From G965216905 sp965216905 (GTDB taxonomy: Bacteria; Actinomycetota; Acidimicrobiia; Spongiisociales; ZC4RG35), in assembly GCA_965216905.1 (NCBI GenBank), contig OZ244213.1, forward strand, positions 1,426,001-1,490,000: a stretch of DNA of 64,000 bases, given 5' to 3'. The translations under genes and the position numbers were made by a program. This document shows, one piece after another, positions 35,066 to 44,039 of the stretch; position 1 is the first letter of the stretch, and each line of letters opens with the position of its first letter. Under the pieces are notes generated by a model, which worked only from the letters and a program-made list of their open reading frames with translations, was not told where the DNA came from and did not search any database.

Positions 35066-36729
35066 CGCTCACGGCCGGCATCGATACCTATGAGCTGACC
35101 CGCGAGGAACGCCGGTTCATCGGTTGGCACCTCCTGGTGGCGATCGTTGCGCTGCTGGTGGGGTCGATCTTCGGACCCCTGCAAGCGTTCGAGTTCTCCG
35201 GGCTCGACCTCTATCCCTACCTCGAGCCGATCATCCAGTCCTACTACCAGGGCTTGACCCTTCACGGGGTGCTGAACGCACTGGTGTGGACCACCTTCTT
35301 CATCGTGGGATTCACGGTCTTGACCACGATCAAAGGTCTCCGGCGCCCGCTCCTGTACCCGAAGCTCAACTGGGCGGGGTTCATCACGATGGTCGCCGGA
35401 CTGGTGCTGGCCGCCGTGCCGATCCTCGCCAACGCCGCCACCGTGCTGTACACGTTCTACCCGCCGCTCCAGGCGAGTTGGGCGTTCTATCTCGGGTTGA
35501 CGCTGGTGGTGGTCGGAAGCTGGATCGAGGGGTACGGGTTCTTCCTCACCTACCGAGTGTGGCGACGCGACAACCCTGCGGTGCGGAGCCCGTTCATCGC
35601 ATTCGGCGGCGTCGTGAACATGGCGATGTGGCAGATCGCCACCCTCGGGGTGGCGGTCGAGATTCTGACGATGTTGCTCCCATGGTCGCTGGGCCTGATC
35701 GACGCGACGGACCCGGAACTCGCCCGCACCTACTTCTGGTTCACCGGTCATCCATTGGTGTATTTCTGGCTGCTCCCCGCCTACATCTCCTGGTACGGGA
35801 TGCTCCCCAAGCAGGCCGGCGGGAAGCTGTTCAGTGACTCCCTGGCGCGGCTGGCGTTCTGGCTGTTCTTGATCGTTTCGGTTCCGGTCGGTTTCCATCA
35901 CCAGTTCGTCGACCCGGGCGTTCCCCAGTTCTGGAAGTGGATCCACGCCGCGCTGACCTACTCGGTGTTCTTCCCATCGATGCTCACCGCGTTCACCGTG
36001 ATCGCCTCCCTCGAGTACGCGGGTCGCAAACGGGGAGGCACCGGACTCGTCGGGTGGATCAGGAAGCTTCCGTGGGACGATCCGTCTGTGGCTGCCCAGC
36101 TCCTGGCGGGAATCCTCTTCATGTTCGGCGGAATCGGCGGTCTGACCAACGCCAGCTACAACCTGAACCTGATCATCCACAACACGATGTGGGTCCCCGG
36201 TCACTTCCACCTGACCGTCGCCACCGCGGTGACGTTGTCGTTCATGGGCATCAGCTACTGGCTGGTCCCGCATCTCACCGGTCGAGCGCTGTACAAGCCT
36301 CGGTGGGCGATCGTGCAAGTGTGGACTTGGTTCGTCGGCATGGTGATCTTCTCGAACGCCATGCACGTGCTCGGGCTCCTCGGGGCACCCCGCCGAACAC
36401 CGCTGGGTGAGGCGCTGTACGTACCGGAGGAGTGGGGCGGGAATCTACTCAGGACCAGTGTCGGCGGCGCCATCCTCTTGGTGTCGGTGCTGCTCTACGG
36501 GTGGATCATGCTGCGGACGGCTCGCGGGCCAAAGGTGGAAGCCTCGGCCGTGCCCGAGGTGCCCATCGCCGAGTCGATCCGGCATCCACAGTTGACGCCG
36601 GCGTGGCTGGATCGTTTCAAGCCGTGGCTGATCGCCGCGTCGGCACTGCTGGTCCTGGCATACGGACCACAGCTTTGGGATCAGATCAGCAACATCTCGC
36701 TCAATGCCACCGGATTCCGGCCGTGGTGA
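35062..36729 (+). CDS. ba3-type heme-copper oxidase subunit I
   Basis: 555 aa with thirteen predicted helices. Ligands: a low-spin heme His in GLTLHGVLNALVW, the CuB His-Tyr segment WFTGHPLVYFWLLPAY (the Tyr forms the cross-link), HH in VGFHHQFVDPG, and NTMWVPGHFHLTVATAV for the hemes. The lack of a D-channel pattern and the HPLVYFW form put it in the B-family (ba3 type), which reduces oxygen with high affinity. No subunit III gene follows, normal for this type. The next gene overlaps the 3' end by up to 26 bases. Confidence 0.96.
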   Translation: MTLTAGIDTYELTREERRFIGWHLLVAIVALLVGSIFGPLQAFEFSGLDLYPYLEPIIQSYYQGLTLHGVLNALVWTTFFIVGFTVLTTIKGLRRPLLYPKLNWAGFITMVAGLVLAAVPILANAATVLYTFYPPLQASWAFYLGLTLVVVGSWIEGYGFFLTYRVWRRDNPAVRSPFIAFGGVVNMAMWQIATLGVAVEILTMLLPWSLGLIDATDPELARTYFWFTGHPLVYFWLLPAYISWYGMLPKQAGGKLFSDSLARLAFWLFLIVSVPVGFHHQFVDPGVPQFWKWIHAALTYSVFFPSMLTAFTVIASLEYAGRKRGGTGLVGWIRKLPWDDPSVAAQLLAGILFMFGGIGGLTNASYNLNLIIHNTMWVPGHFHLTVATAVTLSFMGISYWLVPHLTGRALYKPRWAIVQVWTWFVGMVIFSNAMHVLGLLGAPRRTPLGEALYVPEEWGGNLLRTSVGGAILLVSVLLYGWIMLRTARGPKVEASAVPEVPIAESIRHPQLTPAWLDRFKPWLIAASALLVLAYGPQLWDQISNISLNATGFRPW

Positions 36730-38914
36730 TGCGGCGTCCGGCCCGCTGACGGGCGGGCAATCCGGCACCGGCGCCCGATCCGAGGGAGCCGATCACCGGG
36801 ATCCGGTGAGGCTGTCGGGGGTGCTCCGCCGGCTGGAGCGCGCCACGATCCTGGCCGAAGCGCCGCTTCGGAGATTGTCCCGTCGGTGGCGGTTGAACCC
36901 GCTCCCACACGCCGGGACCATCACGGTCTTCCTGTTGCTGGTGATCGTCGTATCCGGGCTCTATCTCACGATGTTCTTCGAGTTCGGCTACGAGGCGTCG
37001 TACCGGGCGGTGTCCACGATGGAGGTGCATCCGATCCAGCGAACCGTGCGGGCGGTCCACCGATACGCCTCCGGCGCATTCGTGCTGACCACCCTCGTCC
37101 ACGCATGGCGGATCGCCGTGGGGCGCCGCTTCACCGGTCCGCGCCGTTGGCGGTGGGCGACCGGCGTCCTGGCCCTCGGCGTCGCATTCGGGGCGGGTGT
37201 CACCGGCTACTGGCTGATCTTCGACACGCGTGCCCAGGCCATCGCCGAGACGCTGGCGGGCCTCGTCGGCGGCTTGTCGGCGCAGTGGGAGCTGGCACTC
37301 CTCCTCCCGTCAGGTTCGGGGGTGGTCGCATCGGTGCTCGTCTGGACCGTGCATGTGGTGCTCACCGTCATCGTCGGCTGGGCGATCTGGCGCCACCTGC
37401 GGGTCAGCCGTCATCGCTGGATGCCTCCGTGGGTGTGGTCGGCGCTCATGGGGGGTGCGCTCGTCGTGACGTCGATCGCCTACCCGGCCGGCATGCTGCC
37501 GCCGGGAGACCCGGCGCTGGCACCCGCTCGGATGCCGCTCGACCCCTTCATCATGTTTCTCCTCCCACCATCGAGCGTCTGGCCGTGGCCGGCCACGTTG
37601 GCGGTTTTGGCGATCCTCGCCGGGGTCGCCGCCATCCCGTGGTTGCTCCGACGGGCTGATCCGCCGGTCGTCGAGATTGTCGAGTCTCGTTGTACCGGAT
37701 GCGAGCTGTGCGTCCTCGACTGTCCATATCTGGCCCTGCGAATGGTGCCGAACGATGCCGGTTCCATCGCGGCCGTCGTTGCCCAGCGGTGCGTCGGATG
37801 CGGAATCTGTCTCGGTTCGTGTTCGTTCGGTGCCATCGAGGGACTCGGGTCCCGCCCGATCGAAACCGACCGGACTGGTCGGGTCGTGGTCGTTTGCGAA
37901 CACCAGACTCGGTCGGTTCCGCCCGGCTCCGCTCGGTCGGTCGTGGAGGTGCGATGCGCCGGCGAGGTTCACCCCAGGGTGGTTGCGTCCCTGGTGCGAG
38001 GCGGTGCAGCCGACGTCCAGCTGATCGGCTGCGCGGCCGGTGAATGTGCGTACGGAATCGGAAACGTCGTTGCGTCCGAGCGAGTCGGACGAGGTCGACG
38101 ACCGTTTCTTCCGCGCACCTCGCGGGGAGTGGTTTCGACGGATTGGATCACGCCGGGTGAGCTGCTCGACGCGCTGGGCGAGCCGGGCTCGCGGGAGGCA
38201 CTTCACCCAGATCCTTCATCCGCCGGCTGGGGACGGCTGTTGCCACTCTTCGCAGTCGTCCTCATGTCCGTCTTGGGGGTCCGCGTGGTCGGCGAAGCTC
38301 GCTTCGCCCCCGACGTGCCCGGTCCGGTGATCCGGATCGGGCTCGACCACGAAGCGGGGGAGACCGTGGCAGGGAGCGACCGGCCACTCGGCGAGATCAG
38401 GAATGTCACCGTTCGCCGAGATGGTGTCGCCACGTCGATGCAGGCCGACGGCTCCGGAGTGGTCGACGTCCCGGTGTCCGCCGGGCCGGCCGACACCGAG
38501 GTCGTGGTCGGCGACGGCTCGAACAACCTCGTGGTCGCGTCCGGACGGATCGCAGTGTTCGCCGGAGAGCGGCACCTCGTCCGCGTCCAAGCCGAACCCG
38601 ACGACCCGGCGAGTGAACGTGGGAGGCGCCTGTTCGACGATCCCCGGACCGGGGGGTGCCAGGTGTGCCACGTCGTCGAAGGCGACCGGACGCTCGTCGG
38701 TCCATCGCTCGCCGGGATTGGAGTGGCAGCCGGCGCTCGCGTCGCCGGCCTCGGGGCCGAGGAGTACCTGCGACAGTCCATCCTCGATCCCGACGCATTC
38801 GTCGTCGAGGGCTACCGTGCCGGACAGATGCCACCGGTGTACGGAGAGCGGCTCACCGATCGACAAATGGACGACCTGGTCGCATATCTGCTGACTCTGG
38901 AGGAGGATGGATGA
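36704..38914 (+). CDS. Cytochrome b - diferredoxin - MvhD-like - cytochrome c fusion protein
   Basis: 736 aa. Domains: b-type cytochrome with four helices and two heme His pairs at spacing 14 (HRYASGAFVLTTLVH and HVVLTVIVGWAIWRH), ~60-310; an 8Fe ferredoxin-like domain with CTGCELCVLDCP at ~330 and CVGCGICLGSC at ~363; an MvhD/FlpD-type domain (~393-490; RCAGEVHPRVVASLVRGG, GCAAGECAYGIGN, one of the N-terminal Cys lost); a membrane helix; and a cytochrome c domain (CQVCH at 652-656, Met in QMPPVYG). This could take electrons from a flavoprotein such as the GltD-like protein and send them through the membrane to cytochrome c. The start is uncertain: ATG at 36704 overlaps the oxidase gene; GTG at 36806 or 36821 is also possible. 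Confidence 0.85.
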   Translation: MPPDSGRGDAASGPLTGGQSGTGARSEGADHRDPVRLSGVLRRLERATILAEAPLRRLSRRWRLNPLPHAGTITVFLLLVIVVSGLYLTMFFEFGYEASYRAVSTMEVHPIQRTVRAVHRYASGAFVLTTLVHAWRIAVGRRFTGPRRWRWATGVLALGVAFGAGVTGYWLIFDTRAQAIAETLAGLVGGLSAQWELALLLPSGSGVVASVLVWTVHVVLTVIVGWAIWRHLRVSRHRWMPPWVWSALMGGALVVTSIAYPAGMLPPGDPALAPARMPLDPFIMFLLPPSSVWPWPATLAVLAILAGVAAIPWLLRRADPPVVEIVESRCTGCELCVLDCPYLALRMVPNDAGSIAAVVAQRCVGCGICLGSCSFGAIEGLGSRPIETDRTGRVVVVCEHQTRSVPPGSARSVVEVRCAGEVHPRVVASLVRGGAADVQLIGCAAGECAYGIGNVVASERVGRGRRPFLPRTSRGVVSTDWITPGELLDALGEPGSREALHPDPSSAGWGRLLPLFAVVLMSVLGVRVVGEARFAPDVPGPVIRIGLDHEAGETVAGSDRPLGEIRNVTVRRDGVATSMQADGSGVVDVPVSAGPADTEVVVGDGSNNLVVASGRIAVFAGERHLVRVQAEPDDPASERGRRLFDDPRTGGCQVCHVVEGDRTLVGPSLAGIGVAAGARVAGLGAEEYLRQSILDPDAFVVEGYRAGQMPPVYGERLTDRQMDDLVAYLLTLEEDG

Positions 38915-39291
38915 CACGACTGGCCATCGTGCTCGTGGCGGTTCTTGCGTCGTGTGGTGTGGCTTCGCCGACCATCGAAGGGGTGGATATTCCGGCGGAC
39001 GGCCCCAGCCTCTTCGAGGCGAAGGCGCTCGGTCACCGGCCCGGGTGTGTGACATGTCACGCACTGGAGCCCGACGTGCGAATCGTCGGCCCATCGCTGG
39101 CCGGCGTCGGTGAGCGGGCCGGCTCACGTGTCGACGGGATGGACGCTGCGTCGTACCTTCGACAGTCCATCGTGGACACGGACGCCTACGTGGTGGAGGG
39201 ATTCCCGGACGGGTTGATGCCCAACGACTACGTCACGATTCTCGACGACGACCAGATCGCGGCTTTGGTGGACTTCCTGGAGGCGACATGA
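38911..39291 (+). CDS. Small cytochrome c lipoprotein
   Basis: 126 aa. Lipoprotein signal ending in LASC, then one c-type heme motif CVTCH and an axial Met in LMPNDYV. The heme domain resembles the C-terminal cytochrome c of the fusion protein just upstream (both share VGPSLAGIG/VGPSLAGVG and SYLRQSI/EYLRQSI blocks), so one probably arose by duplication. The ATGA overlap couples it to the fusion gene. Confidence 0.88.
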   Translation: MTRLAIVLVAVLASCGVASPTIEGVDIPADGPSLFEAKALGHRPGCVTCHALEPDVRIVGPSLAGVGERAGSRVDGMDAASYLRQSIVDTDAYVVEGFPDGLMPNDYVTILDDDQIAALVDFLEAT

Positions 39292-39353
39292 ACCTCCGGC
39301 ATCATCGAGAAGCAGCGGAAGGCCCTGCCGCCGCCGGAAGCGGTCGTCGAGAC

Positions 39354-39758
39354 TCAGGGATCGGGAAAGATCTCCTCTCGCCCCACGCCGTCGACGCCGT
39401 CGACGGTCCTGGTTCCGACGAGGTGGCCATCATCGGTGAGGCGGTACTCGGCGGTCCCGGTGCTGTCCCCTCGGGGACTCTCGACGGTGGACCACGTGAC
39501 CGACACCGTGTCTCCGGTGCGGCGACCACTCCCTCGGAGGATGGCCCCGGTGACGACCCACTCGAACGTCACCTCGCCGGAGGACCGCTCGTCGATGGTG
39601 ACGAGCCCGGAGTACTCGGTTCCGAGCGGATCGGTTCCGTTGACGACGTAGCGACCGGAGAGGCCGGCGCCGGTGGACACCGGGGGGGTGGAAACGCAGG
39701 CGGCGGTCAGCATTCCGGTGACAATGCAGGCGGCCAGGAACGGTCGGAGTCTGGGCAC
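39354..39758 (-). CDS. Small lipoprotein of unknown function
   Basis: 134 aa on the opposite strand between the cytochrome and SCO genes. GTG start, lipoprotein signal MPRLRPFLAACIVTGMLTAAC, then a beta-rich domain (SGRYVVNGTDPLGTEYSGLV, EWVVTGAILRGSGRRTGD, AEYRLTDDGHLVGTRTVDG). No family recognised. A longer plus-strand frame over the same bases has no coding sense, since the signal peptide and lipobox are clear on this strand. It may be involved in the heme-copper respiratory block it sits in. Confidence 0.7.
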   Translation of the reverse strand: MPRLRPFLAACIVTGMLTAACVSTPPVSTGAGLSGRYVVNGTDPLGTEYSGLVTIDERSSGEVTFEWVVTGAILRGSGRRTGDTVSVTWSTVESPRGDSTGTAEYRLTDDGHLVGTRTVDGVDGVGREEIFPDP

Positions 39759-39779
39759 GAAGACGGAGATTCTATCCCG

Positions 39780-40442
39780 ATGCCCGGCTGGCTCCGGTGG
39801 GCAGGCGTGGTGATCGGACTGGTGGCGATTGCAGCACTGGCGTTCGCGATCTTCGAGCCCATTCAGGTCCTCCCGCGGATCCGAGTGGCCCCCGGCTTCT
39901 CGTTCGTCGACCAGCATGGCGCGGCGTTCACGAGTGAGGACACGCGTGGACGCGTGACGCTCTACAGCTTCGCATACGGTGATTGCGGTGACGCATGTGA
40001 CGCGGTGGCTGGAACGATGGCCGAGGTGGCGCAGCGGTTGGCCGGCACCGATCTCGGCGGGCAGCGCCTGGATCTCGTCACCGTCTCCTTCGACCCGGTT
40101 CGGGACGTGGGTCGACTGGCGGCGCTGGCGTCGGCATCGGGGGCGGACGGAATCGCATGGCGGTGGGTCAGCGGCGAGCCGGAACGACTGCGGAGCGTCC
40201 TCGGCGAGGGGTTCGGTCTGTGGTACGAGCAACAGGACGACGGGACCTTTTCGTTCGATCCGCGTTTCGTGTTGGTCGACGGCTGGGGAGTGATCCGGGG
40301 CGAGTATCGCTACTCGACCATGGTGGCGGACGCCGACAAGCTGGAGCGTCACATCGGATTGCTCGGTGATGAGCTTCGGAATGCGCACGGGGCGGCCGCA
40401 CTTGCATACGAGGCCGCCCACATCTTTCTGTGTTATCCATAA
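39780..40442 (+). CDS. SCO1/SenC-like protein lacking the copper-binding histidine
   Basis: 220 aa. A membrane anchor (~5-27) followed by a thioredoxin-like SCO domain. The Cys pair is present (YGDCGDACDAVAG), but the later His normally found as DHS is replaced (SFDPRFVLVDGWGV). It may be a redox partner or a diverged SCO instead of a copper donor. The ATG has GGAG upstream; sequence further upstream in frame is antisense to the lipoprotein gene. A second, complete SCO gene follows. Confidence 0.83.
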   Translation: MPGWLRWAGVVIGLVAIAALAFAIFEPIQVLPRIRVAPGFSFVDQHGAAFTSEDTRGRVTLYSFAYGDCGDACDAVAGTMAEVAQRLAGTDLGGQRLDLVTVSFDPVRDVGRLAALASASGADGIAWRWVSGEPERLRSVLGEGFGLWYEQQDDGTFSFDPRFVLVDGWGVIRGEYRYSTMVADADKLERHIGLLGDELRNAHGAAALAYEAAHIFLCYP

Positions 40443-40453
40443 AGGAGCGGGTG

Positions 40454-41092
40454 GTGATCGACCAGACAACCGATACTCCCGGACCGGCGGCTCGACGTCG
40501 GCGGTGGCTTCCGGCGGCTGCGCTGGTGATTGCCGCACTCGCCGGCCTCGGCGTCGGCTGGTGGTGGTTCGCGCCACACTCCTATGCAGGAGTGGTTCTG
40601 CAATCGGAGAAGCCGGCGCCTCGTCTCGACGATCTGTCGTTCCACACGGGCGAACCTGCCGACCTCGGCCAGTTCCGCGGTGATGTGGTGCTGGTGTACT
40701 TCGGCTACACCAATTGCCCGGACGTGTGCCCGACGACGCTGGCCGCCGCCACCCGCGCCCGAGAATCGCTCGGCGAGGATGCCGGCCGGGTGCAGGTGAT
40801 CATGGTGACCGTGGATCCCGGCCGGGACGATGCCGAGGCATTGGGCGAGTATCTGGCCTTCTTCGACGCCGGATACCTCGGCGTGACCGGCGACGAGCAG
40901 GCGCTGCGAGAGGCCGCCACTTTGTACGGCGTCTTCTCCGAGCGACGGGAAGGCTCCGAGGCCTCCGGATATCTGGTCGACCACACCGCCACCCTCACCG
41001 CCATCGACACCGCCGGACACGTACGCGTGTTGTACCCGACGGACGTGGCGGTCGACGATCTCGCCGCCGACCTCGAGGAGCTGCTGTCGTGA
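40454..41092 (+). CDS. SCO1/SenC-type copper chaperone for oxidase assembly
   Basis: 212 aa. One membrane anchor, then the SCO domain with FGYTNCPDVCPTTL (copper Cys pair), IMVTVDPGRDD and the His in YLVDHTATL. It should insert copper into the CuA site of subunit II. The GTG after AAAGGAGCGG is preferred to an earlier GTG inside the upstream gene. PCuAC follows with a 4-base overlap, making a CuA-assembly pair. Confidence 0.92.
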   Translation: MIDQTTDTPGPAARRRRWLPAAALVIAALAGLGVGWWWFAPHSYAGVVLQSEKPAPRLDDLSFHTGEPADLGQFRGDVVLVYFGYTNCPDVCPTTLAAATRARESLGEDAGRVQVIMVTVDPGRDDAEALGEYLAFFDAGYLGVTGDEQALREAATLYGVFSERREGSEASGYLVDHTATLTAIDTAGHVRVLYPTDVAVDDLAADLEELLS

Positions 41093-41502
41093 GGAGACTC
41101 CTCCCGGCGTTGTGTGGGATGGCGGTTGCGTTGGCGGCATGCGGCGACGGTGAAGCCCGGGTGGTGGATGCTTGGGTCCGCCCGTCGCCTCCGTCGGCGG
41201 ATGTCATCGCTGCGTATGTGACGGTTGAAGTGCCGGGGGTCGACACCCTGGTCGAGGTTGCTTCGGCGGGGTGCGACGCCGTCGAGCTGCACGAGACCCG
41301 CAACGCCGATGGAACCATGCAGATGCGGCCGCTGGATCTTCCTCTCGACGTCGAGAACGGTCTCGTGATGGCTCCCGGCGGCATCCATCTGATGTGCATC
41401 GGGCCACAACCGGTACCAACCGAGGGCTCTTCGATCGAGTTCCTCCTTCGCTTCGCCGAGACCGGAGCGTTGCGGGCCGCCGCCGTCGTGGAAGACCGCT
41501 GA
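41089..41502 (+). CDS. PCu(A)C copper chaperone lipoprotein
   Basis: 137 aa. Signal sequence ending in LAAC, then the PCu(A)C domain with the copper motif spread over ELHETRNADGTMQM, followed by a GLVMAPGGIHLMCIG block (H, M, H, M ligands). It delivers copper to the oxidase CuA centre with SCO. The GTG overlaps the SCO stop. Confidence 0.9.
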   Translation: MRRLLPALCGMAVALAACGDGEARVVDAWVRPSPPSADVIAAYVTVEVPGVDTLVEVASAGCDAVELHETRNADGTMQMRPLDLPLDVENGLVMAPGGIHLMCIGPQPVPTEGSSIEFLLRFAETGALRAAAVVEDR

Positions 41503-41586
41503 CCATCGTCCGGCGTCTTGGCACGGTCGGTCGGTAGCCTGCCGGATCGTGCCGACCCCTGCTCGAAACTCGGTGCGCGGCTGACC

Positions 41587-42696
41587 ATGGAAGCGCTGAT
41601 CGTGGAGCCGTATCACACGGGATCCCATGCCTCCTGGATGGAGGGATTGGTTCGCCACTCCCGTCACTCGTGGACGGCCGTCACGCTCCCCGGCCGCTGG
41701 TGGCGGTGGCGGATGCGCGGGGGCGCTGTCACCGTCGCCGAGGAATGCGCCCGGCTCGCCGAGGGCGGCTATCGCCCTGAGGCATTGCTGGTCTCCGGCA
41801 TGATCGACCTCCCTTTGCTGCTGGCGTTGCTCCCGCGCGAATGGGGACGAATCCCGACCGCTCTCTATCTGCACGAGACACAGCTCACCTATCCCGAGTC
41901 GCCCCAGCTTCGTCCCGACCTCTCCTATGCGTATACCAATTGGGCATCCGCACTCGCTGCGGACCAGGTCTTCTTCAACTCCGGGTACCACCGCGACGTG
42001 TTCTTCGAGCGCCTTCGACCCTTTCTGCGCGGATTCCCCGACCTCCGCCAAGACGGACGGATCGACGAGGTGGCGGCACGCTCCACCGTCCTGCCCGTGG
42101 GGGTCGAGACGAGCTGGATCGGATCTCGTGACCCGAAGGGATCGCCACCACTGGTGCTGTGGAATCATCGCTGGGAGCACGACAAGGCACCGTCGGTGTT
42201 CCTGGAGGCGGTGGTGAGGCTGGCGGCAGACGGACATTCCTTTCGCCTGGCGCTGTGTGGGGAGAACTTCACAAACGAGCCGACCGAGTTCCGGAACGCC
42301 GCCCGTCGGCTGGGAGACCGGGTGGTGGCTTTCGGGTTCGCGTCCACCGAGCGATACCGACGACTGGTGATGGATTCGTCGGTCGTGGTGTCGACCGCGC
42401 TCCAGGAGTTCTTCGGGGTGTCGGTGGTGGAGGCCGTTGCCGCCGGTGCCTTCCCGGTTCTCCCTGATCGGTTGTCGTACCCGTGGCTGATCCCTCCGGC
42501 GTTCCATGCCGAGGTCCTCTATGCGGATGGCCGCCTGATCGACCGGATGGCCGACGTCCTGTCCGGCACAGTCCCCGGCGACGAGCGGCGCCGGTGGGCG
42601 CTGGCCGACGAGATGCGGCGATGCTTCGGCTGGGAGTCGGTGATCGGTGCATACGACGATGCCCTGGCAGCGCTGGCCGAACGGCAGCACCGGTAG
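41587..42696 (+). CDS. tRNA-queuosine mannosyltransferase-like glycosyltransferase (DUF3524)
   Basis: 369 aa. Starts ALIVEPYHTGSHASWMEGLVRHS, the hallmark of the DUF3524/GTDC1 family. The human homologue adds mannose to queuosine in tRNA. The second half is a GT4-type domain (NHRWEHDKAP, ALCGENFTNEP, STALQEFFGVSVVEAVAAGAFPVLP). The ATG at 41587 is preferred because the family begins there; the frame is open upstream. No queuosine genes are visible in the window. Single transcription unit. Confidence 0.88.
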   Translation: MEALIVEPYHTGSHASWMEGLVRHSRHSWTAVTLPGRWWRWRMRGGAVTVAEECARLAEGGYRPEALLVSGMIDLPLLLALLPREWGRIPTALYLHETQLTYPESPQLRPDLSYAYTNWASALAADQVFFNSGYHRDVFFERLRPFLRGFPDLRQDGRIDEVAARSTVLPVGVETSWIGSRDPKGSPPLVLWNHRWEHDKAPSVFLEAVVRLAADGHSFRLALCGENFTNEPTEFRNAARRLGDRVVAFGFASTERYRRLVMDSSVVVSTALQEFFGVSVVEAVAAGAFPVLPDRLSYPWLIPPAFHAEVLYADGRLIDRMADVLSGTVPGDERRRWALADEMRRCFGWESVIGAYDDALAALAERQHR

Positions 42697-42779
42697 TGCA
42701 CGCATCCGACCGACCATGCCGGTAGCCTCCGCTCGAGGCGCCCCGGGTGGCGGCGCCGCACACGACCGAGGGAGGAAAC

Positions 42780-43958
42780 GTGGAACGACGTGAGTTCCTG
42801 AAATTGGCCAGCATGGGCGCCGTCGGCGCCGCGGCATTGGCCGCATGCGACACGACCGCGGACCCGGTGGCCACCGATGTGGAGGACGCGGCCGCCACTG
42901 CGGCGGCGACCGAGACGACCGGGGATGCCGACCTCGACGAAGCGCTCTCGGCTTCCGATCTGCCGGAGGTCACCTGGGAGCTCCCCACCAGCTGGCCGAC
43001 CAGCCTCGACACCATCTACGGCGGGGCCGTGACGTTCGCGGAGCGCGTGACCGCGATGACGGGCGGGCGATTCACCATCAACGCCCGTGCCGGTGGCGAG
43101 GTGGTACCGGCGCTGGAGATCCTCAACAACGTCCAGTCGGGTGCCATCGACGCCGGGCACACCGCCTCCTATTACTACCGCGGACTGGGTGAGGTGGTTG
43201 CCTTCGGCACCGCTGTTCCATTCGGGCTCACCGCCCGACAGCAGAACGGTTGGCTGTACTACGGCGGCGGCCTGGAGATGCTCCAGGAGATCTACGCAGA
43301 GCGCTTCAACGCCATTCAGTTCCCGGCCGGCAACACCGGCGTCCAAATGGGCGGATGGTTCAACAAGGAGATCACCTCGGTGGCAGACCTCCAGGGTCTC
43401 CGCTTCCGGATCCCCGGGCTCGGTGGTGCGGTCATGGAGCGCCTCGGTGTCGCCGTCCAGGTCATTGCCGGCGGTGACATCTTCCAGTCGTTGCAGACCA
43501 ATGCCATCGACGGCGCCGAGTGGGTGGGGCCGTACGACGACCTGCAGCTCGAGTTCAACACCGTGGCGGACTTCTACTACACGCCGGGTTGGTGGGAGCC
43601 GGGTCCCACCCTCGAGGTGCAGATCCCGCTCGACAAGTGGAACTCGATCCCGCAGGAGTATCAGGAGGTCATCAAGACGGCCGCCGCGCAGGCCAACGTC
43701 GACATGATGGCCGCCTACGACGCCAAGAACCCGGCGGCCTTCGCCGAGATCCTGGCGGGCGGCACCCAGGTGCTCCCATTCCCGGACGACGTGATGAACG
43801 CCGCCGAGACGGCTGCGTTCGAGATCTATGACGAGTTCGCAGCGGCCGACTCCGACTTCCAATCGGTGTTCGACAGCTGGAACACGTACCGATCCCAGGT
43901 GCAGGACTGGTTCGCCGTCGCCGAGCGGAGCATGCTGAACTACGACTCGGTCGTCTGA
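42780..43958 (+). CDS. TRAP transporter substrate-binding protein, DctP type
   Basis: 392 aa. Tat-like start (ERREFLKLASMGAVG) combined with a lipobox (ALAAC), so it is exported folded and lipidated. Body has YYRGLGEVVAFGTAVPFGLTARQQ, PAGNTGVQMGGWFNKEI and LRFRIPGLGGAVMERLGV, the TakP/FcbT1 group that binds 2-oxoacids or other monocarboxylates with a metal. GTG after GGAGGAAAC. The permease genes lie convergently, an unusual layout for this operon. Confidence 0.92.
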   Translation: MERREFLKLASMGAVGAAALAACDTTADPVATDVEDAAATAAATETTGDADLDEALSASDLPEVTWELPTSWPTSLDTIYGGAVTFAERVTAMTGGRFTINARAGGEVVPALEILNNVQSGAIDAGHTASYYYRGLGEVVAFGTAVPFGLTARQQNGWLYYGGGLEMLQEIYAERFNAIQFPAGNTGVQMGGWFNKEITSVADLQGLRFRIPGLGGAVMERLGVAVQVIAGGDIFQSLQTNAIDGAEWVGPYDDLQLEFNTVADFYYTPGWWEPGPTLEVQIPLDKWNSIPQEYQEVIKTAAAQANVDMMAAYDAKNPAAFAEILAGGTQVLPFPDDVMNAAETAAFEIYDEFAAADSDFQSVFDSWNTYRSQVQDWFAVAERSMLNYDSVV

Positions 43959-43985
43959 GCCGGGACACGTCGAGGACCGCTGGGA

Positions 43986-44010
43986 GGGCGTCGCCGGGAG
44001 GGCGGCGCCC
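43986..44010. terminator. Bidirectional terminator hairpin between the TRAP binding-protein and permease genes
   Basis: Ten-base arms (GGGCGTCGCC and GGCGGCGCCC, one G-T pair on the plus-strand RNA) with a five-base loop lie midway between the converging genes. It can serve both transcripts. Confidence 0.6.
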
Positions 44011-44039
44011 TTCAGCCGTTCCGGCAGCGAGTGGGCGGT

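Noticed and set aside
39288..39779. N-terminal extension of the first SCO gene
   Set aside because: Bases 39354-39758 encode a lipoprotein with signal peptide and lipobox on the minus strand, and the SCO anchor begins right at ATG 39780.
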